Shown one piece after another: positions 12,071 through 22,127 of a DNA stretch of 64,000 nt; positions within the stretch are counted from its first letter, which is position 1, and each line of letters begins with the position of its first letter. Where the stretch lies: positions 6,416,001-6,480,000 of the forward strand of contig OU015649.1 of assembly GCA_907165275.2 (NCBI GenBank), read 5' to 3'. Below the pieces are notes generated by a model. The model saw only the letters and a list, made by a program, of their open reading frames with translations. It had not been told where the DNA came from and did not search any database. The DNA comes from Zygaena filipendulae. Its lineage: Eukaryota; Arthropoda; Insecta; Lepidoptera; Zygaenidae. The position numbers were made by a program, and so were the translations under genes.

Positions 12071-12260
12071 TATGAGAAAAAGTCAAATTTAAAGAAGTGC
12101 AACTGATGATAAAGACCACAAATGGTCATCGCTACTCAATAATAGGTATTTCACGGGTTCCAATTCGTTAACTTTAATATGGTTTCTAAACAATTTATGC
12201 TCATCACAATGTACATGGCGAAGTGGAACTGATGGTGATGTATCAGGAGAACTCCTCAAC

Positions 12261-12588
12261 AGGCTAGTTTCCTGGGTAAAAAAAATCAAAATTCTATTTA
12301 GTCCGTCAGTTAGATAATAAAAAAATAAAAGACACGTATTTTTTGCTTTTTTAAAAAAATGGAAATATGCATAGATAAAGCGCATTAAAGTTTAGGGTGG
12401 GGGACTCGCGATGTCACAGCTCGCTATAACGTGCGAACAAACTGTAGCGAGGCGTGACGTCATGTGAAATTTCGACTTGATATATCTCCGTTATTTTTTG
12501 GTTACATAAAAAATAAAAAAATACGTGTCCAATATTTTTTAATAATCTACAAAACGGACTAAAAAAGAAAATTTAGGAAACTAGCCTA
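12261..12588. mobile_element. MITE family 1, copy 3
   Basis: The best-bounded copy: aggctagtttcct at the left and aggaaactagcct at the right are inverted repeats, followed inward by tatttagtccgtc and its complement. It is 328 bp long. The interior shares the gataaagcgcattaaag block with the copy at 239 and keeps one TGACGTCA at 12455-12462. A minus-strand ORF through it (12089-12385) is not a gene. Confidence 0.75.
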
Positions 12589-12727
12589 TTAACGTCCCTG
12601 CATCGGAAAAAACCATACTTTGTAAAAGGTGATGAGCAGTTGTCATTAGGCTATTATAACTTAGATAATTTACAACCCGACTCACTTAAAAGCGAGAAAT
12701 AAACAAAATTTTAATAGAAACTTTAAA

Positions 12728-13074
12728 ACCGACTTCCAAAAACACAAAACTAAAAAGCTAAAAACAAAATACCGATTTAATTCAAAAGACAAAAATACAT
12801 GTAATATTATTATTGGTTTGTGCTACCACTGATCGGTTTGAAGTCGGTGACAAGCCAAATAGGGAGTGGGTAGATGGGTTAAGCCCTCTCCCGCCACGAG
12901 CTCGTCGTGAGCAGAACAACCCAAGTGGACAGACACAAGCAGGCTTCAAGCAACGAATTCAAACCGATCAGTAGTAGCACCAACCAATAATAATATTACG
13001 TGTAGATATTTTTGTCTTTTGGAACCGGATTTTATTATTTTTAGCTTTTTAGTTTTGTGTTTTTGGAAGTCGGT
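12728..13074. mobile_element. Long-armed palindromic MITE (family 3), complete
   Basis: Two arms of about 118 bp (12728-12846 and 12956-13074) are near-complementary, each starting accgacttccaaaaacaca and including taatattattattggtt and gatcggtttga. The single-copy centre contains cccgccacgagctcgtcgtg. The single strand could fold into a long hairpin. A half copy lies at 34209-34434. Superfamily and exact target duplication are unclear. Confidence 0.7.
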
Positions 13075-14064
13075 GTTAACTTTCAAAATGTTGTATTCTG
13101 AACTGTTACTTTAAATTCACATGTGCTTTTTTAGTATCTGTAAGTACTTACCTACTACTTACTTGACTACTGCTCTAGTAAAAGACATGAAGTTGAAATA
13201 CAACTCCTAAAGTTTCTTTATACATCGGAGATTGAAAGCTTTACAAAGTAGGTTCGTTGCAAAACTTTCCATATAAGCTATGTACACACGTGTTTCCGCC
13301 TAATCCTTAATTATAAGATATCTGCTACTTTTACTTTGTAGTAGATACTAGATAATATTTATACTGATACCATTTTATACTTCTAATCAGGCATCGCATT
13401 CAGGCGCAATAATGTACAACGCAAGTGTTGTCTAAAAGCTTGATTTTATTTGTATTTTTACCTAAACTTATATCGTTTTAAGAATTAAAAGAAGTATAAT
13501 GTAGATGATTATTAAATAAAAACATATATACCTATAGGTAAATACCTTAAAGTAGGTAGGTATAAAGGTTTCCTAACAAAATAATGTTTTGACATGATTT
13601 TAACTTTTATTTTGTTTACAAAAGTGTATACTTATCAACCCAATCAACGAGATTAATATAATATTTTTATTGTATTGTCTATGAGTATGGTGCTGCGAAC
13701 TACAGCGCGTGCGTGTAGAATTGTGGCATTGGCGTCATTTCCGTTTTGTATTGTACCTATTTTCATTTGCTTTTGGCCAATTATAAGTTTGTGACTGCCT
13801 AATATTATGTTTAAAGCGACTAATATAAGACCATCAATCTTACCAAATAATCGTATCTTACCAAATAATAGGTTGAATATTAGGAATTTATGAGGTGAAG
13901 AACGCAAATGTTGCCAAACATCGTTTTTGAAAAACGTGCTATTGGCCTACCAAGACATTTACCTTGTCGGATACTTAAATGAAAATCGTGGGAGTTGGAT
14001 ACAGAGAAAATAAATTAACTAGAGAGCACATGTAGGCGAGGCAGGCGCGCCACCATTGCCAAGG
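13075..14064. other. No feature recognised
   Basis: AT-rich DNA. An 84-codon minus-strand ORF at 13653-13907 has no motif. No repeat or structured element noticed. Confidence 0.4.
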
Positions 14065-14152
14065 AAGTTAGAGCAAATGCTCTAACTTGCCCAAAACTTC
14101 TTTTGCTGCCATCCTAAGTATCCAAAACTTCTTTTGCTGCCATCCTAAGTAT
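14065..14152. repeat. Hairpin and 31-bp tandem duplication
   Basis: A perfect 11-bp-arm hairpin (aagttagagca / tgctctaactt, 2-base loop) at 14065-14088 is followed by two exact copies of a 31-bp unit beginning ccaaaacttcttttgctgcc (14091-14121 and 14122-14152). Confidence 0.7.
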
Positions 14153-14475
14153 CACAATATTCCCAAAAATGCGAATTTCAAAAACAGTGATTAAGTAAAA
14201 ACAGCTATATAGCATTTAATACATTTCTTTATGTTAAAGAACGCTTTAGTGGGTGGTGAATAGTTTTGTGTGCGAAAATCACCCGGCGACACTGGTTTTC
14301 ATCTGTTTTCGTACTAAACTAAGTTGATGTCCCTTCTATCCATTATTTTCTGTTCTGTGGGGTTGGACCTCGGCGCCGCCTGAGCGCATATTATGAGCGC
14401 TATCGCATATTTAACTATTCGATACTTAATCGTTAGAAAAACATTCACGTATTTACGAGTGACGCAACCGGTAAA

Positions 14476-14524
14476 AGAAAATTCCCACCGTCAGAAAATT
14501 CCCACCGTCAGAAAATTCCCACCA
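14476..14524. repeat. 17-bp tandem repeat, three units
   Basis: The unit agaaaattcccaccgtc is repeated at 14476-14492 and 14493-14509, with a third, slightly changed unit at 14510-14524. Too short to assign a role. Confidence 0.75.
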
Positions 14525-14684
14525 TCCCCAAACTTTCACTCCATAACCATGATTTAAAAAGTATTTGCAGATTTCAGATTATGTATTTTATTATATTTTA
14601 TTTAAAAAATCAACTGATAATAACGCTTAAACATAAGGTAAATAAATAAATAACAAAAATAAATTATAATAAATTATTATAATA

Positions 14685-14711
14685 CACACATCAAAAGTGT
14701 CTAGGGATCAA
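14685..14711 (+). repeat. Tc1 left terminal inverted repeat
   Basis: Twenty-seven bases beginning cacacatcaaaagtgtctag, identical in complement to the right end. Confidence 0.9.
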
Positions 14712-14844
14712 GCATTTTTATGCGGATTTCTTGAGATTGAGATGTGGCTTTGTAATAAATTTATGATTTTATAAATTTATATGGATCCTTTTTGGTGCAT
14801 TATATAATTCGAATCAGGAACTGTCAATCAAATTCGAGTAAAAG

Positions 14845-15972
14845 ATGAAAATCAGCTGTCAATATTTTCCCTATAAAAACATACAACGCATTGAAGACAT
14901 TATTAGTGCTACTGTTTCCCTACTACTGATTAAAACCAACGTTATTATGGAGCGGCGACGTCATTTAAGCAGGGAAGAAATGCTCAGAGCCGTGGGAATA
15001 ATAGAAGCTGGTTCCCGGCAACGTACTGTGGCTTTAGCTCTGAATACAAGTCAGAGTGTTATCAGTCGACTTTGGACACGTTACCGAAGCACTGGTACCG
15101 TGGCTGAGCGCCATGGAGGACGGTATCGCTGCACCACACGGAGACAAGACCGATACATTCAAATCTTAACTCGAAGAGCTCCAACAATAACCGCCATGAT
15201 GTTAGCCGTGAGGCTTCATCACTCTTCAGGGAACTTAATTAGCGACCAAACAGTCAGAAACCGCTTGCATGAAGTGAACCTTCATTTCCGAAGACCGCTA
15301 CGGGTACCACCTATAGCAATGCACAATCGTAGGATTCGATATCAATGGGCTCTTGAACACAGAAATTGGGCAGAAGAACAATGGCGTTTCGTGTGCTTTT
15401 CTGATGAGTCTCGTTTTGGTATGAGACCGGATACAAGACGTATACGACACTGGAGAACCCCTGGACGCCAACAGCGATTAAAATCCTGCCAGGAAGTCCA
15501 TCCTTATAGTGGTGGAACCATCATGGTATGGGCGGGTATTTGGATCGGCGGAAGAACTGAGTTGATTTGGATCAGAGGCAACCTCAACGCTCAAATTTAT
15601 GCTGAGACGATTGTATCAGACGTCATCGTTCCTCTACAAGTGCAAATCGGTCCCTTATTTCAGTTAATGCATGATAATGCACGACCGCACACCGCAAGAG
15701 TTGTAAGACAGACTCTCGCCGCAGCTAACATCAATGTCCTGCCCTGGCCTGCTCAGTCGCCAGACTTGAACCCGATTGAGCATGCATGGGATATGCTACA
15801 GAGAAGAGCTCTGCCGAATATGGAGGGTATCCAGTCGCAAGAAGACCTTTTCTTGTTGTTGCAACGAACATGGGCGGCCATTCCACAGCGTGATTTGGAT
15901 GAACTCATTTTGAGTATGCCAAACCGATGTTCTTGTGTTGTTAGTGTTCGTGGTAGAAACACGGATTATTAA
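14845..15972 (+). CDS. Tc1-family transposase (DD34E)
   Basis: The transposase would bind the element's inverted repeats and catalyse cut-and-paste transposition at TA dinucleotides in the nucleus. The frame is 375 codons from the first ATG, but the usual family start (about 340 residues) fits better at the internal ATG at 14947 (MERRRHLSREEM). Residues after that form a paired-type helix-turn-helix DNA-binding region (QSVISRLWTRY), followed by a second helical segment. The catalytic triad is visible: first Asp in FSDESRF, second Asp in LMHDNARPHTA, and Glu in SPDLNPIEHAW, with 34 residues between the last two. That is the DD34E signature of Tc1. No stop or frameshift interrupts the frame, and it ends with TAA at 15970-15972. 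A 69-codon ORF on the opposite strand is a shadow. Confidence 0.92.
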   Translation: MKISCQYFPYKNIQRIEDIISATVSLLLIKTNVIMERRRHLSREEMLRAVGIIEAGSRQRTVALALNTSQSVISRLWTRYRSTGTVAERHGGRYRCTTRRQDRYIQILTRRAPTITAMMLAVRLHHSSGNLISDQTVRNRLHEVNLHFRRPLRVPPIAMHNRRIRYQWALEHRNWAEEQWRFVCFSDESRFGMRPDTRRIRHWRTPGRQQRLKSCQEVHPYSGGTIMVWAGIWIGGRTELIWIRGNLNAQIYAETIVSDVIVPLQVQIGPLFQLMHDNARPHTARVVRQTLAAANINVLPWPAQSPDLNPIEHAWDMLQRRALPNMEGIQSQEDLFLLLQRTWAAIPQRDLDELILSMPNRCSCVVSVRGRNTDY

Positions 15973-15987
15973 TTGTTTAAGTTACCC

Positions 15988-15993
15988 AATAAA
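15988..15993 (+). terminator. Polyadenylation signal AATAAA of the Tc1 transposase
   Basis: AATAAA lies 16 bases after the transposase stop codon, inside the transposon, and is a plausible signal for its transcript. Confidence 0.5.
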
Positions 15994-16208
15994 ATTTTAA
16001 AGAAAACTGTTATTTCAGTCTTTTTTTCGAACTTTAATGTTAGTGGTTCAAATGTCAAAAATCCCTTTATTAGGAAAATGGCAAATTTCTTTATAAAGGT
16101 GACTTGGTTTATCGTTACTGTGACAAACGAAAACACTTTATTTGATGAATCCTTAAAGAAAATTTTAATTAATATCAATCAGGAGAAAAGTTATTGCAAA
16201 AATATATG

Positions 16209-16235
16209 TTGATCCCTAGACACTTTTGATGTGTG
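16209..16235 (-). repeat. Tc1 right terminal inverted repeat
   Basis: The exact complement of the left end, finishing ..cacttttgatgtgtg next to TA. Confidence 0.9.
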
Positions 16236-16524
16236 TATATGTAAAATTGTTCCCAATGATCCACATATTTTTTTACTGTAATTTTTTTCACTTAGGTAGG
16301 TCATATTTCAACAACGTAACGCTCTCTCACGGATTTATAGGTACTCCGCATTACACGCAAATTATACTAGATAGTGTTTTCTGTATTATAAATATGTAAG
16401 GGAGCCAATATAGTTGCAGGAGCCACCTTACCATCTTCTCCTTATCTAAATGTACCTATTATTATGTTTAAGACTTATTCAATTTAATTTTGAACTTACC
16501 TCTATAAGTGGACCATCACATTAT

Positions 16525-16725
16525 ATGAAACGGTGAGTATAAGAGCGCGCTGGGGTTGGTTAGTAATTATACACAATGTATGGTTCCAAGTGGAACACGT
16601 GCACATGCATACATACGGTCGGGTCGTGCCCGCGTGGCCGCTGCGCGCCGCACCGAGCCGGCAGCGCGACACTCGACGCGGCGTCTGTGGGGCACGCTAC
16701 GTGACCGCGCAGCATGATTGGACAT
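16525..16725. other. CpG-rich block of unknown role
   Basis: An abrupt GC- and CpG-rich patch (core about 16620-16713, e.g. tggccgctgcgcgccgcacc) in AT-rich surroundings. A TATAAG motif lies just upstream near 16535. A 65-codon ORF covers it, and another lies on the opposite strand, but neither has a recognisable motif. It could be a promoter or first exon of a host gene, or unmethylated repeat DNA. Confidence 0.3.
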
Positions 16726-16854
16726 GTTAATCTCATCCTCAAGATTATGTACGAGTAGGTATGCTTGGTTTCATTCAAAAATGGAATATAATATAATCTA
16801 CAATTTAATCCTAGATGGCATTAAAAATATTATAACACACGGCAAAACTTTTGT

Positions 16855-16911
16855 CAGAAATCTTTACTTAAAATTAAGTACCTAATCGTTAAAATGACTG
16901 AGTGCGGTCGC
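16855..16911 (-). repeat. TAA-MITE (family 2), truncated right end
   Basis: The sequence atctttacttaaaattaagt followed by gactgagtgcggtcg matches the right arm of family 2. The left arm is absent. Confidence 0.5.
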
Positions 16912-16932
16912 CAAATCTTTCTTAATTATGAA

Positions 16933-17160
16933 ATCATTATCACCATCGTCATCATCATTGTCAGCCTGCAGCAGTATACTGCTGGACATAGACCTCTCCC
17001 AGAGTTCGACACCTATCCCGATTTTCGGCCACCCGCATCCAGTTGCTACCAGTTACCTATCGCAGATCGTCGCTACTTTCCTAAGCACCACATGCGTACG
17101 CAACCGGCTTCACTTCGTTGTTCGAGACGTTCCGTCTTTAGTTTTATTTGGTCTGGAGCC
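16933..17160 (+). repeat. Insect interspersed repeat starting (CATCAT)n..gcctgcagcag
   Basis: A (cat)-rich start, then tcagcctgcagcagtatact, ggacatagacctctccc and ggccacccgcatccagttgc are typical of a repeat widely dispersed in Lepidoptera and other insects. The final 75 bp (caccacatgcgtacgcaacc .. gagacgttccgtcttt) recurs at 61700-61782. Two overlapping ORFs (about 90-104 codons) run through it and are not independent genes. Confidence 0.6.
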
Positions 17161-17205
17161 TATATACAGGATGGAAATAACCGCAGGGAACAGCTGGTAA
17201 TCAAA

Positions 17206-17945
17206 TAATTCCAAACTCGCACTGTTATACAAGCTAGGTGCTTCGGTATATCATTACTTATGTGTTTAAATGGGCAATCAACCCAAACACCGGGTTTAAG
17301 CCCGATAAAAACTTGGTCGGTTACGGAATTTTACCCAAGCACCGGGCCCATCAATACTCATATACCTACTCATATGGTTAACCATGGATAAACTCACCTA
17401 AAAGCGATTATTTTTCTATTAGCTCTACTTTTATTTTGTTGTCACTCAATATAAAAAAGAGAATCAACAAAATGTAGGTAGATATTATGTATTTATAATC
17501 TGTTGATTTTCAATTTGGATGTGCATACTGCATAATTTGTGATACATGTAATTATTTTGTTTGGAAATTAAAATTTAATAACATTTTCCCGTGGAAATAT
17601 CTCTCGTATATTTTTTGCAAGTGTGACACGCATACTCGACATTAAGTATTCAACACCTTTAGGTAATTATCTTTTTTTCTCAATTCATATGTATTTAAAG
17701 GCTTCCATTGCCATATATCCAAAAACGGAATCCTCCATCCGCATCCTCTTCTGTCAGTTGGGAACCAACTAACAATTTTTTTTTATTTCAAAAGGTTTGC
17801 CGCCATGTAAATGAAAGGTACATGATTACAGGACAGGTACAGATTGTAGGAAAATATGTCGTTTTTTTAAAGTGATCACCAGTTTTGGATTTTAAATATA
17901 GTAAAGGTAAGATTTTATTTTGTTTCTATTTGTATGTATGTTTAT
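17206..17945. other. No feature recognised
   Basis: AT-rich DNA with no supported ORF or shared repeat. A short cccaagcaccgggccc-like palindromic patch lies near 17280-17350. Confidence 0.35.
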
Positions 17946-18010
17946 TGCTTAGTATGGGATCAAGTAGATCTGTGTGTTGTGAAGTGGACGATTATTATTA
18001 TTATTATAAT
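17946..18010 (+). repeat. SINE-like 3' end with (ATT)n tail
   Basis: The sequence gcttagtatgggatcaagtag, atctgtgtgttgtgaagtgg, then (ATT)n. Three relatives lie at 25083-25125 (minus), 58814-58870 (minus) and 63349-63427 (plus). The shared body followed by a simple-sequence tail is the form of a retroposon 3' end. Confidence 0.6.
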
Positions 18011-19628
18011 TATAAAGTATAATATTATATGTGGGTATTACTTGTGCCAGGCGGTTTCATCTGCGGTTTAAATTTAACTATAAATATACAGTCTAAAATA
18101 AAATCTAAAACTAATCTCCTGAGATGCCAAATCAAAACTAAACTCTAAAAATGCTAAACAAAAACTAAAACTCTTCAATTTTATTAACCTTCTAAAAACG
18201 ATATGTTATATTGTATACCTATGTATAATTTGTTTCCTGGTCACGTTGAGGAGCACACTTTAGTTTCCTGTTTTCCTTTTATCGATTACTAACATCAGTT
18301 CTATTATTATTATGTATCTGGCACGAAATATATAATATATATAAATATTCCGAAAAGTAAATGGTGCCACGCGATATATCGTAGTAGCGTAGACTCGTTC
18401 TGTTTTTTGTATTTAACTTTTGCACTAAATCAAAAACTATTCACACAAGCACTCTTATTATAACGAAGCGCGATATATTATTATGCTGAAGTTCTTTGTT
18501 GATAATACTTGTACTAAATACAATATATTGTTTTATCGATATATAGATTCAGGTATATTATTATCTAACCGTACATAGTGTAAATAAATCCGAATTGTAA
18601 CGTAAGTATAAGTACATAGAAATATTGCTGTTCGAAGCTCGCCTCTGTGAAATATTTATTTGCATTATTTAAAACATGAACAATCAGGAACAATAATTTT
18701 TAATAGCTGCAATAAGTAAATCTATATTTATTCTACTTGAAGGAAAAATCATCAGTATTCCAGTACTTAGAGTACCTAGTCAAGGACGACTAATGATGTT
18801 TATCCTGATAACTAAGTTTCGACAGTTAGTGGAAGTTAGTGACAAAGTTCATGCAACGCTAACCGACTACAATGATTTATTTGCTTAGTTGGTTGGTTGC
18901 CTACCTGATGAATTCAAATGAGTCGGCGCAAAGTAAATGTATCCCGGCGCAATTTAGCCACGCGTTGAATTTACACTTGTAAAGGTTAATTGTTTTTGTC
19001 ATATCTCCGGCCTAATTGCTATTAAATCATGTTTGTATTCATGAGATAATTTTGTACGAGCAATTTAAAATGTTTTTAATAAATAATATACTTTGATATA
19101 TCTAAAAATATATTCGAGAAGCATGGCATATATGTATATTTAGGTTTAGAATAAGAATAAAATTCATTGGTATTTCCACGAATAACTACGTTTTTAGGAA
19201 GTGCAAATAATGACGTACCTAGTAAATGTGGAATGAGTCACCTTTGAGCAATTACCTACTTGAAGAGCCAAAATTTCGTCTCTAGATCAGAAAAAAATGC
19301 TGGCACAGTCAACAAAAACGTGTGATGATATGGCGGCTACGGACGTCAGGTTTTAAAAAAATCGAATTAAGTAGGCGGTAAGTGAACTCCGTAAGAACTT
19401 CAATGTGATAGTGGCAAATACTTGACATTGTCTCTTCAAACAGTGTTTGTTTTTAATTTTGTATAGTTTTAGTGAGTTTTAGTTCTTTCTAACTCCGATC
19501 AAAACATTTGGGGGAAATTTTGAATTTCGACGTGTAACTTTGTATATACGTAATAAGTTCAAATGCAGCTCGTGAGTAGGTTTTCCGTGAGCATATTTTC
19601 GTACCTAAACATTTAAAAATATACCTAC
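18011..19628. other. No feature recognised
   Basis: About 1.6 kb. A loose series of aaactaaa-type words occurs at 18095-18175. Otherwise no ORF over 60 codons and no repeat shared with the window. Confidence 0.4.
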
Positions 19629-20047
19629 ACTAGCTATTCCCCGCATTAATTTCAGAGTTCCGGCGGGAATTCCGGGATAAAAAGTACATGTCCTTTTCTA
19701 TATCTCTGACAACGTGTGTGCTAAATTTCATAATGATCGGTTAATCCGTTGAGGTGTGAATGCGTTACAAACAAACTCACTTTCGTATTTGGACGCAGAT
19801 AAGCAATAACATGTTAACCCACAAAATTAAGTTACCTATTCAGAACGACTTATTGAGAGTTAGGGAACGTTTTTTAATTATGTGTTTACCTTATTACATT
19901 GTTTGAGTATGTAACTAAATATTGAACATAAAAAATGTTGACAGAAAATGGCGCTATAATTTTAAAACACTATTTACTCAAAATTTCTCCAGTGTGGGTT
20001 AACACACTATTGCTTATCTATGTCCATTTATAATATTAGTAAGGATT
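19629..20047 (+). repeat. CCGCGG-head repeat carrying a 235-bp MITE
   Basis: The head (ctagctattccccgcat, gttccggcgggaattccggg) and tail (gtgaatgcgttacaaacaaa, cactttcgtattt) are continuous up to 19790, then resume at 20026 with atttataatattagtaagga. The interruption is MITE family 4, copy 1. Confidence 0.75.
19791..20025 (+). mobile_element. MITE family 4, copy 1 (235 bp, ATTT duplication)
   Basis: Terminal inverted repeats begin ggacgcagataagcaata at the left and end tattgcttatctatgtcc at the right, extending to gttaacccaca. ATTT flanks both sides (19787-19790 and 20026-20029). Non-coding. A second copy of exactly the same length, in the opposite orientation, lies at 63695-63929 inside another member of the same host repeat. 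Confidence 0.8.
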
Positions 20048-20635
20048 GATGCGACGGATAGTGAGAATCCCATACTTGAACCCATTAACTCCCAAACACT
20101 ACATCTATTATGAATTGCTTGTATTGCATTGTTTTACATTATATTATCTGTGGTTTTACCGACTGTACCTACCGAATATTAAAACGGCGGTGCGAAAGGA
20201 ATTTCATACTTCGAATAGAGTTAGCTCCTTAGGTAGGGTGAATTCTTTACCTAAAATTCATGTGTAAATTGAGTGTTGTGATACTTGAGAGGGGTAGCCT
20301 TAAAGTAAACCAATGATGACTTACTATGTATCATAAATAAATAAATAGATAGATAAGCTCTATATTGAACACCATAAAATTAAACAATAAAAAAATATAC
20401 TAAAAAGTGTGACAATATTGGGTGCGATTACGGAAATAGTTAGACCTATCTAAATCTAATCTATACTTAAAAAATAAAATAAATGAATCAGTTATATACT
20501 GCGACTCGTGTCAAAAGCAAATCTAAACTTTACTTTTAAGGTATTTCTCTCAATTTTAAATCAACTCTACGTTTGCTTTACATTTCGTTTAAACATAAGT
20601 AGGGTGTGGCGTAACATTTCAATTTGAAATTTCGC
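20048..20635. other. No feature recognised
   Basis: A 73-codon ORF at 20046-20267 overlaps the end of the preceding repeat and shows no motif. A short (aata)n/(gata)n tract lies at 20334-20356. Confidence 0.4.
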
Positions 20636-20930
20636 TTAGGCGGATAGCAGTAGCAGCCGCCAGCTGCGCTGGTTGGCTGGGATATTTGCATTTATTTGTA
20701 GAAAATTAAGATTCGCGGCGCAATGCCCCGCGTGCGGTGGCGGATCGGACCGCTCCACTCGTCGCGAGTGGTTGCCGCAACGCTTCGCAACGCTCGGCAA
20801 AACTCCGAAAAGCTTGCAACGCTCCGCAACGCTTAGAAACGCTGCGCAATGCTCTAAACCGCTCCCCATCGTGCCGCCGCGCCAACACATCGCGTCGTGG
20901 CTGTGGTGCTCTAACCTACACTACGCGAGT
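20636..20930. other. CpG-rich block with decamer-like internal repeat
   Basis: A GC-rich island in AT-rich DNA. At 20776-20866 a degenerate unit of about 10 bp (consensus near cgcaacgctc) is repeated roughly nine times. ORFs of 60-105 codons exist in four frames across it, which is what low stop-codon density in GC-rich DNA produces, so no protein is called. Confidence 0.45.
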
Positions 20931-21323
20931 GCAATTTCATCCGCTGCAGATAAGCAAAGCAGTATTTTACGTTACACGTGACGCCGTTGATAAAAATAAC
21001 ATTGCACCTACTACACTATACAGAAAGAGGTTTGAAGTAAAATTTTTGCTTTGATTTTTGTTAAAAACATGCCATGAGTAGCTCTATAGACAACTTTCTA
21101 GTATAGTCAGAGTCAAGAAAATCTCAAGTGAATTTTACAAATATTTTAATGATACATTTAATGAGTAAACAAAAACAGTGTGAGGTCTTTATTATATTTA
21201 TAGGTAGGGCGAAGAAATAAATTTGGCACAACCTGGAGAAAAGTGGTGGTCAAATACGAGACAATACGAAAAATGAAGTAAATGATCTACGTGATCTACG
21301 TACCGGTTGATAATGTTTATAAT

Positions 21324-21770
21324 ACTAGCTGGTGCCCGCAGTTTCACCCGCGTTAATTTTCGACCCTTGCAATGACAGTAATGACGTTACATTTTCTCAC
21401 TCTTTTAAAACGTAGTGGATAAATACTCTTTAGTCTAAAAAAAATATTATCACATCATCTTCCTCTCCAAGCTTTAAAACTGTCACTTCGCGAAAAATCA
21501 ATTCAAAAGAAAAAATACATATCTCTAAAAAGGTTTTATCATGTTCGTTATGCAACATTATATCGAAGCTTTCGATCATTGCATTGCGCTGAAGTCTTTA
21601 ACTGATGATAACTTTTTTCCTTTATGCCCTATTTCGATGAAATAAAGCCTATATTATGTTGCTCCAGACTTAGCTTACGTAATGTACTACTGAAAACTGC
21701 ATGACAATCCGTTTAGTAGATGCGGAGATTATCGCGAACAGACAGACAGAAAAGAATTTTAAAAAATTTT
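21324..21770 (+). repeat. CCGCGG-head repeat, long variant
   Basis: It starts actagctggtgcccgcagtt..cacccgcgttaatttt and ends with tccgtttagtagatgcggag and gaacagacagacagaaaag. The sequence between is longer and AT-rich, and the second half of the head (cccgcggg) is missing. A subfamily distinct from the short copies. Confidence 0.55.
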
Positions 21771-21944
21771 TTTTTGGGCTTGGTTACTCTTCTTTTATCA
21801 CCCCTCTCAATTTTAGGTAAAAATGTTCAATGTACAGAATCGGGGGTTCTACTCTTTTATAATAGTATATAGATATAGATAACGGTTTTTTTAAATTTCA
21901 ATTATTCATTTATTTAATATTTAACTTTTTGATTTTATCTATGT

Positions 21945-22127
21945 TGACAGGTCTTGGGGAAAATACGTTTTCTCATTATCATGCTGAGTTGGTGACCCTT
22001 TCGGCAGAGCATGCAAGAAATATATATTATTATTGTGTACAAATTTAGATTAGGTATTGCTTATGTTTGTTTCTTTTTCTTGTGTGTTGTGCTGAAATAA
22101 ATGTATTTTCTTCTTCTTCTTCTTCTC
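21945..22127 (+). repeat. LINE 3' untranslated end with (TTC)n tail
   Basis: The sequence gacaggtcttggggaaaata, tctcattatcatgctgagtt, ggtgaccctttcggcagagc leads to ttgtgtgttgtgctgaaata, AATAAA and about six TTC units. The 3' part recurs on the minus strand at 1825-1958. This is the decapitated 3' end of a non-LTR retrotransposon. No coding sequence is retained. Confidence 0.6.

Larger units (their letters stand above)
14685..16235 (+). mobile_element. Tc1-type DNA transposon, apparently complete
   Basis: A 1551-bp element with perfect 27-bp terminal inverted repeats (cacacatcaaaagtgtctag.. at 14685-14711 and its complement at 16209-16235), flanked on both sides by TA (14683-14684 and 16236-16237), the Tc1/mariner target duplication. 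It encloses one long transposase ORF and a polyadenylation signal. Perfect TIRs and an open transposase frame suggest a recent arrival compared with the decayed repeats around it. Whether it is active cannot be told from sequence alone. Confidence 0.9.

Noticed and set aside
15753..15962. 69-codon antisense ORF within the transposase
   Set aside because: Shadow of the Tc1 coding frame.
16894..17208. 104- and 90-codon overlapping ORFs
   Set aside because: They lie in a dispersed insect repeat, part of which recurs at 61700-61782.
20636..21054. Four overlapping ORFs of 60-105 codons
   Set aside because: Open frames in several registers and both strands follow from GC-rich tandem sequence; no motif supports a protein.
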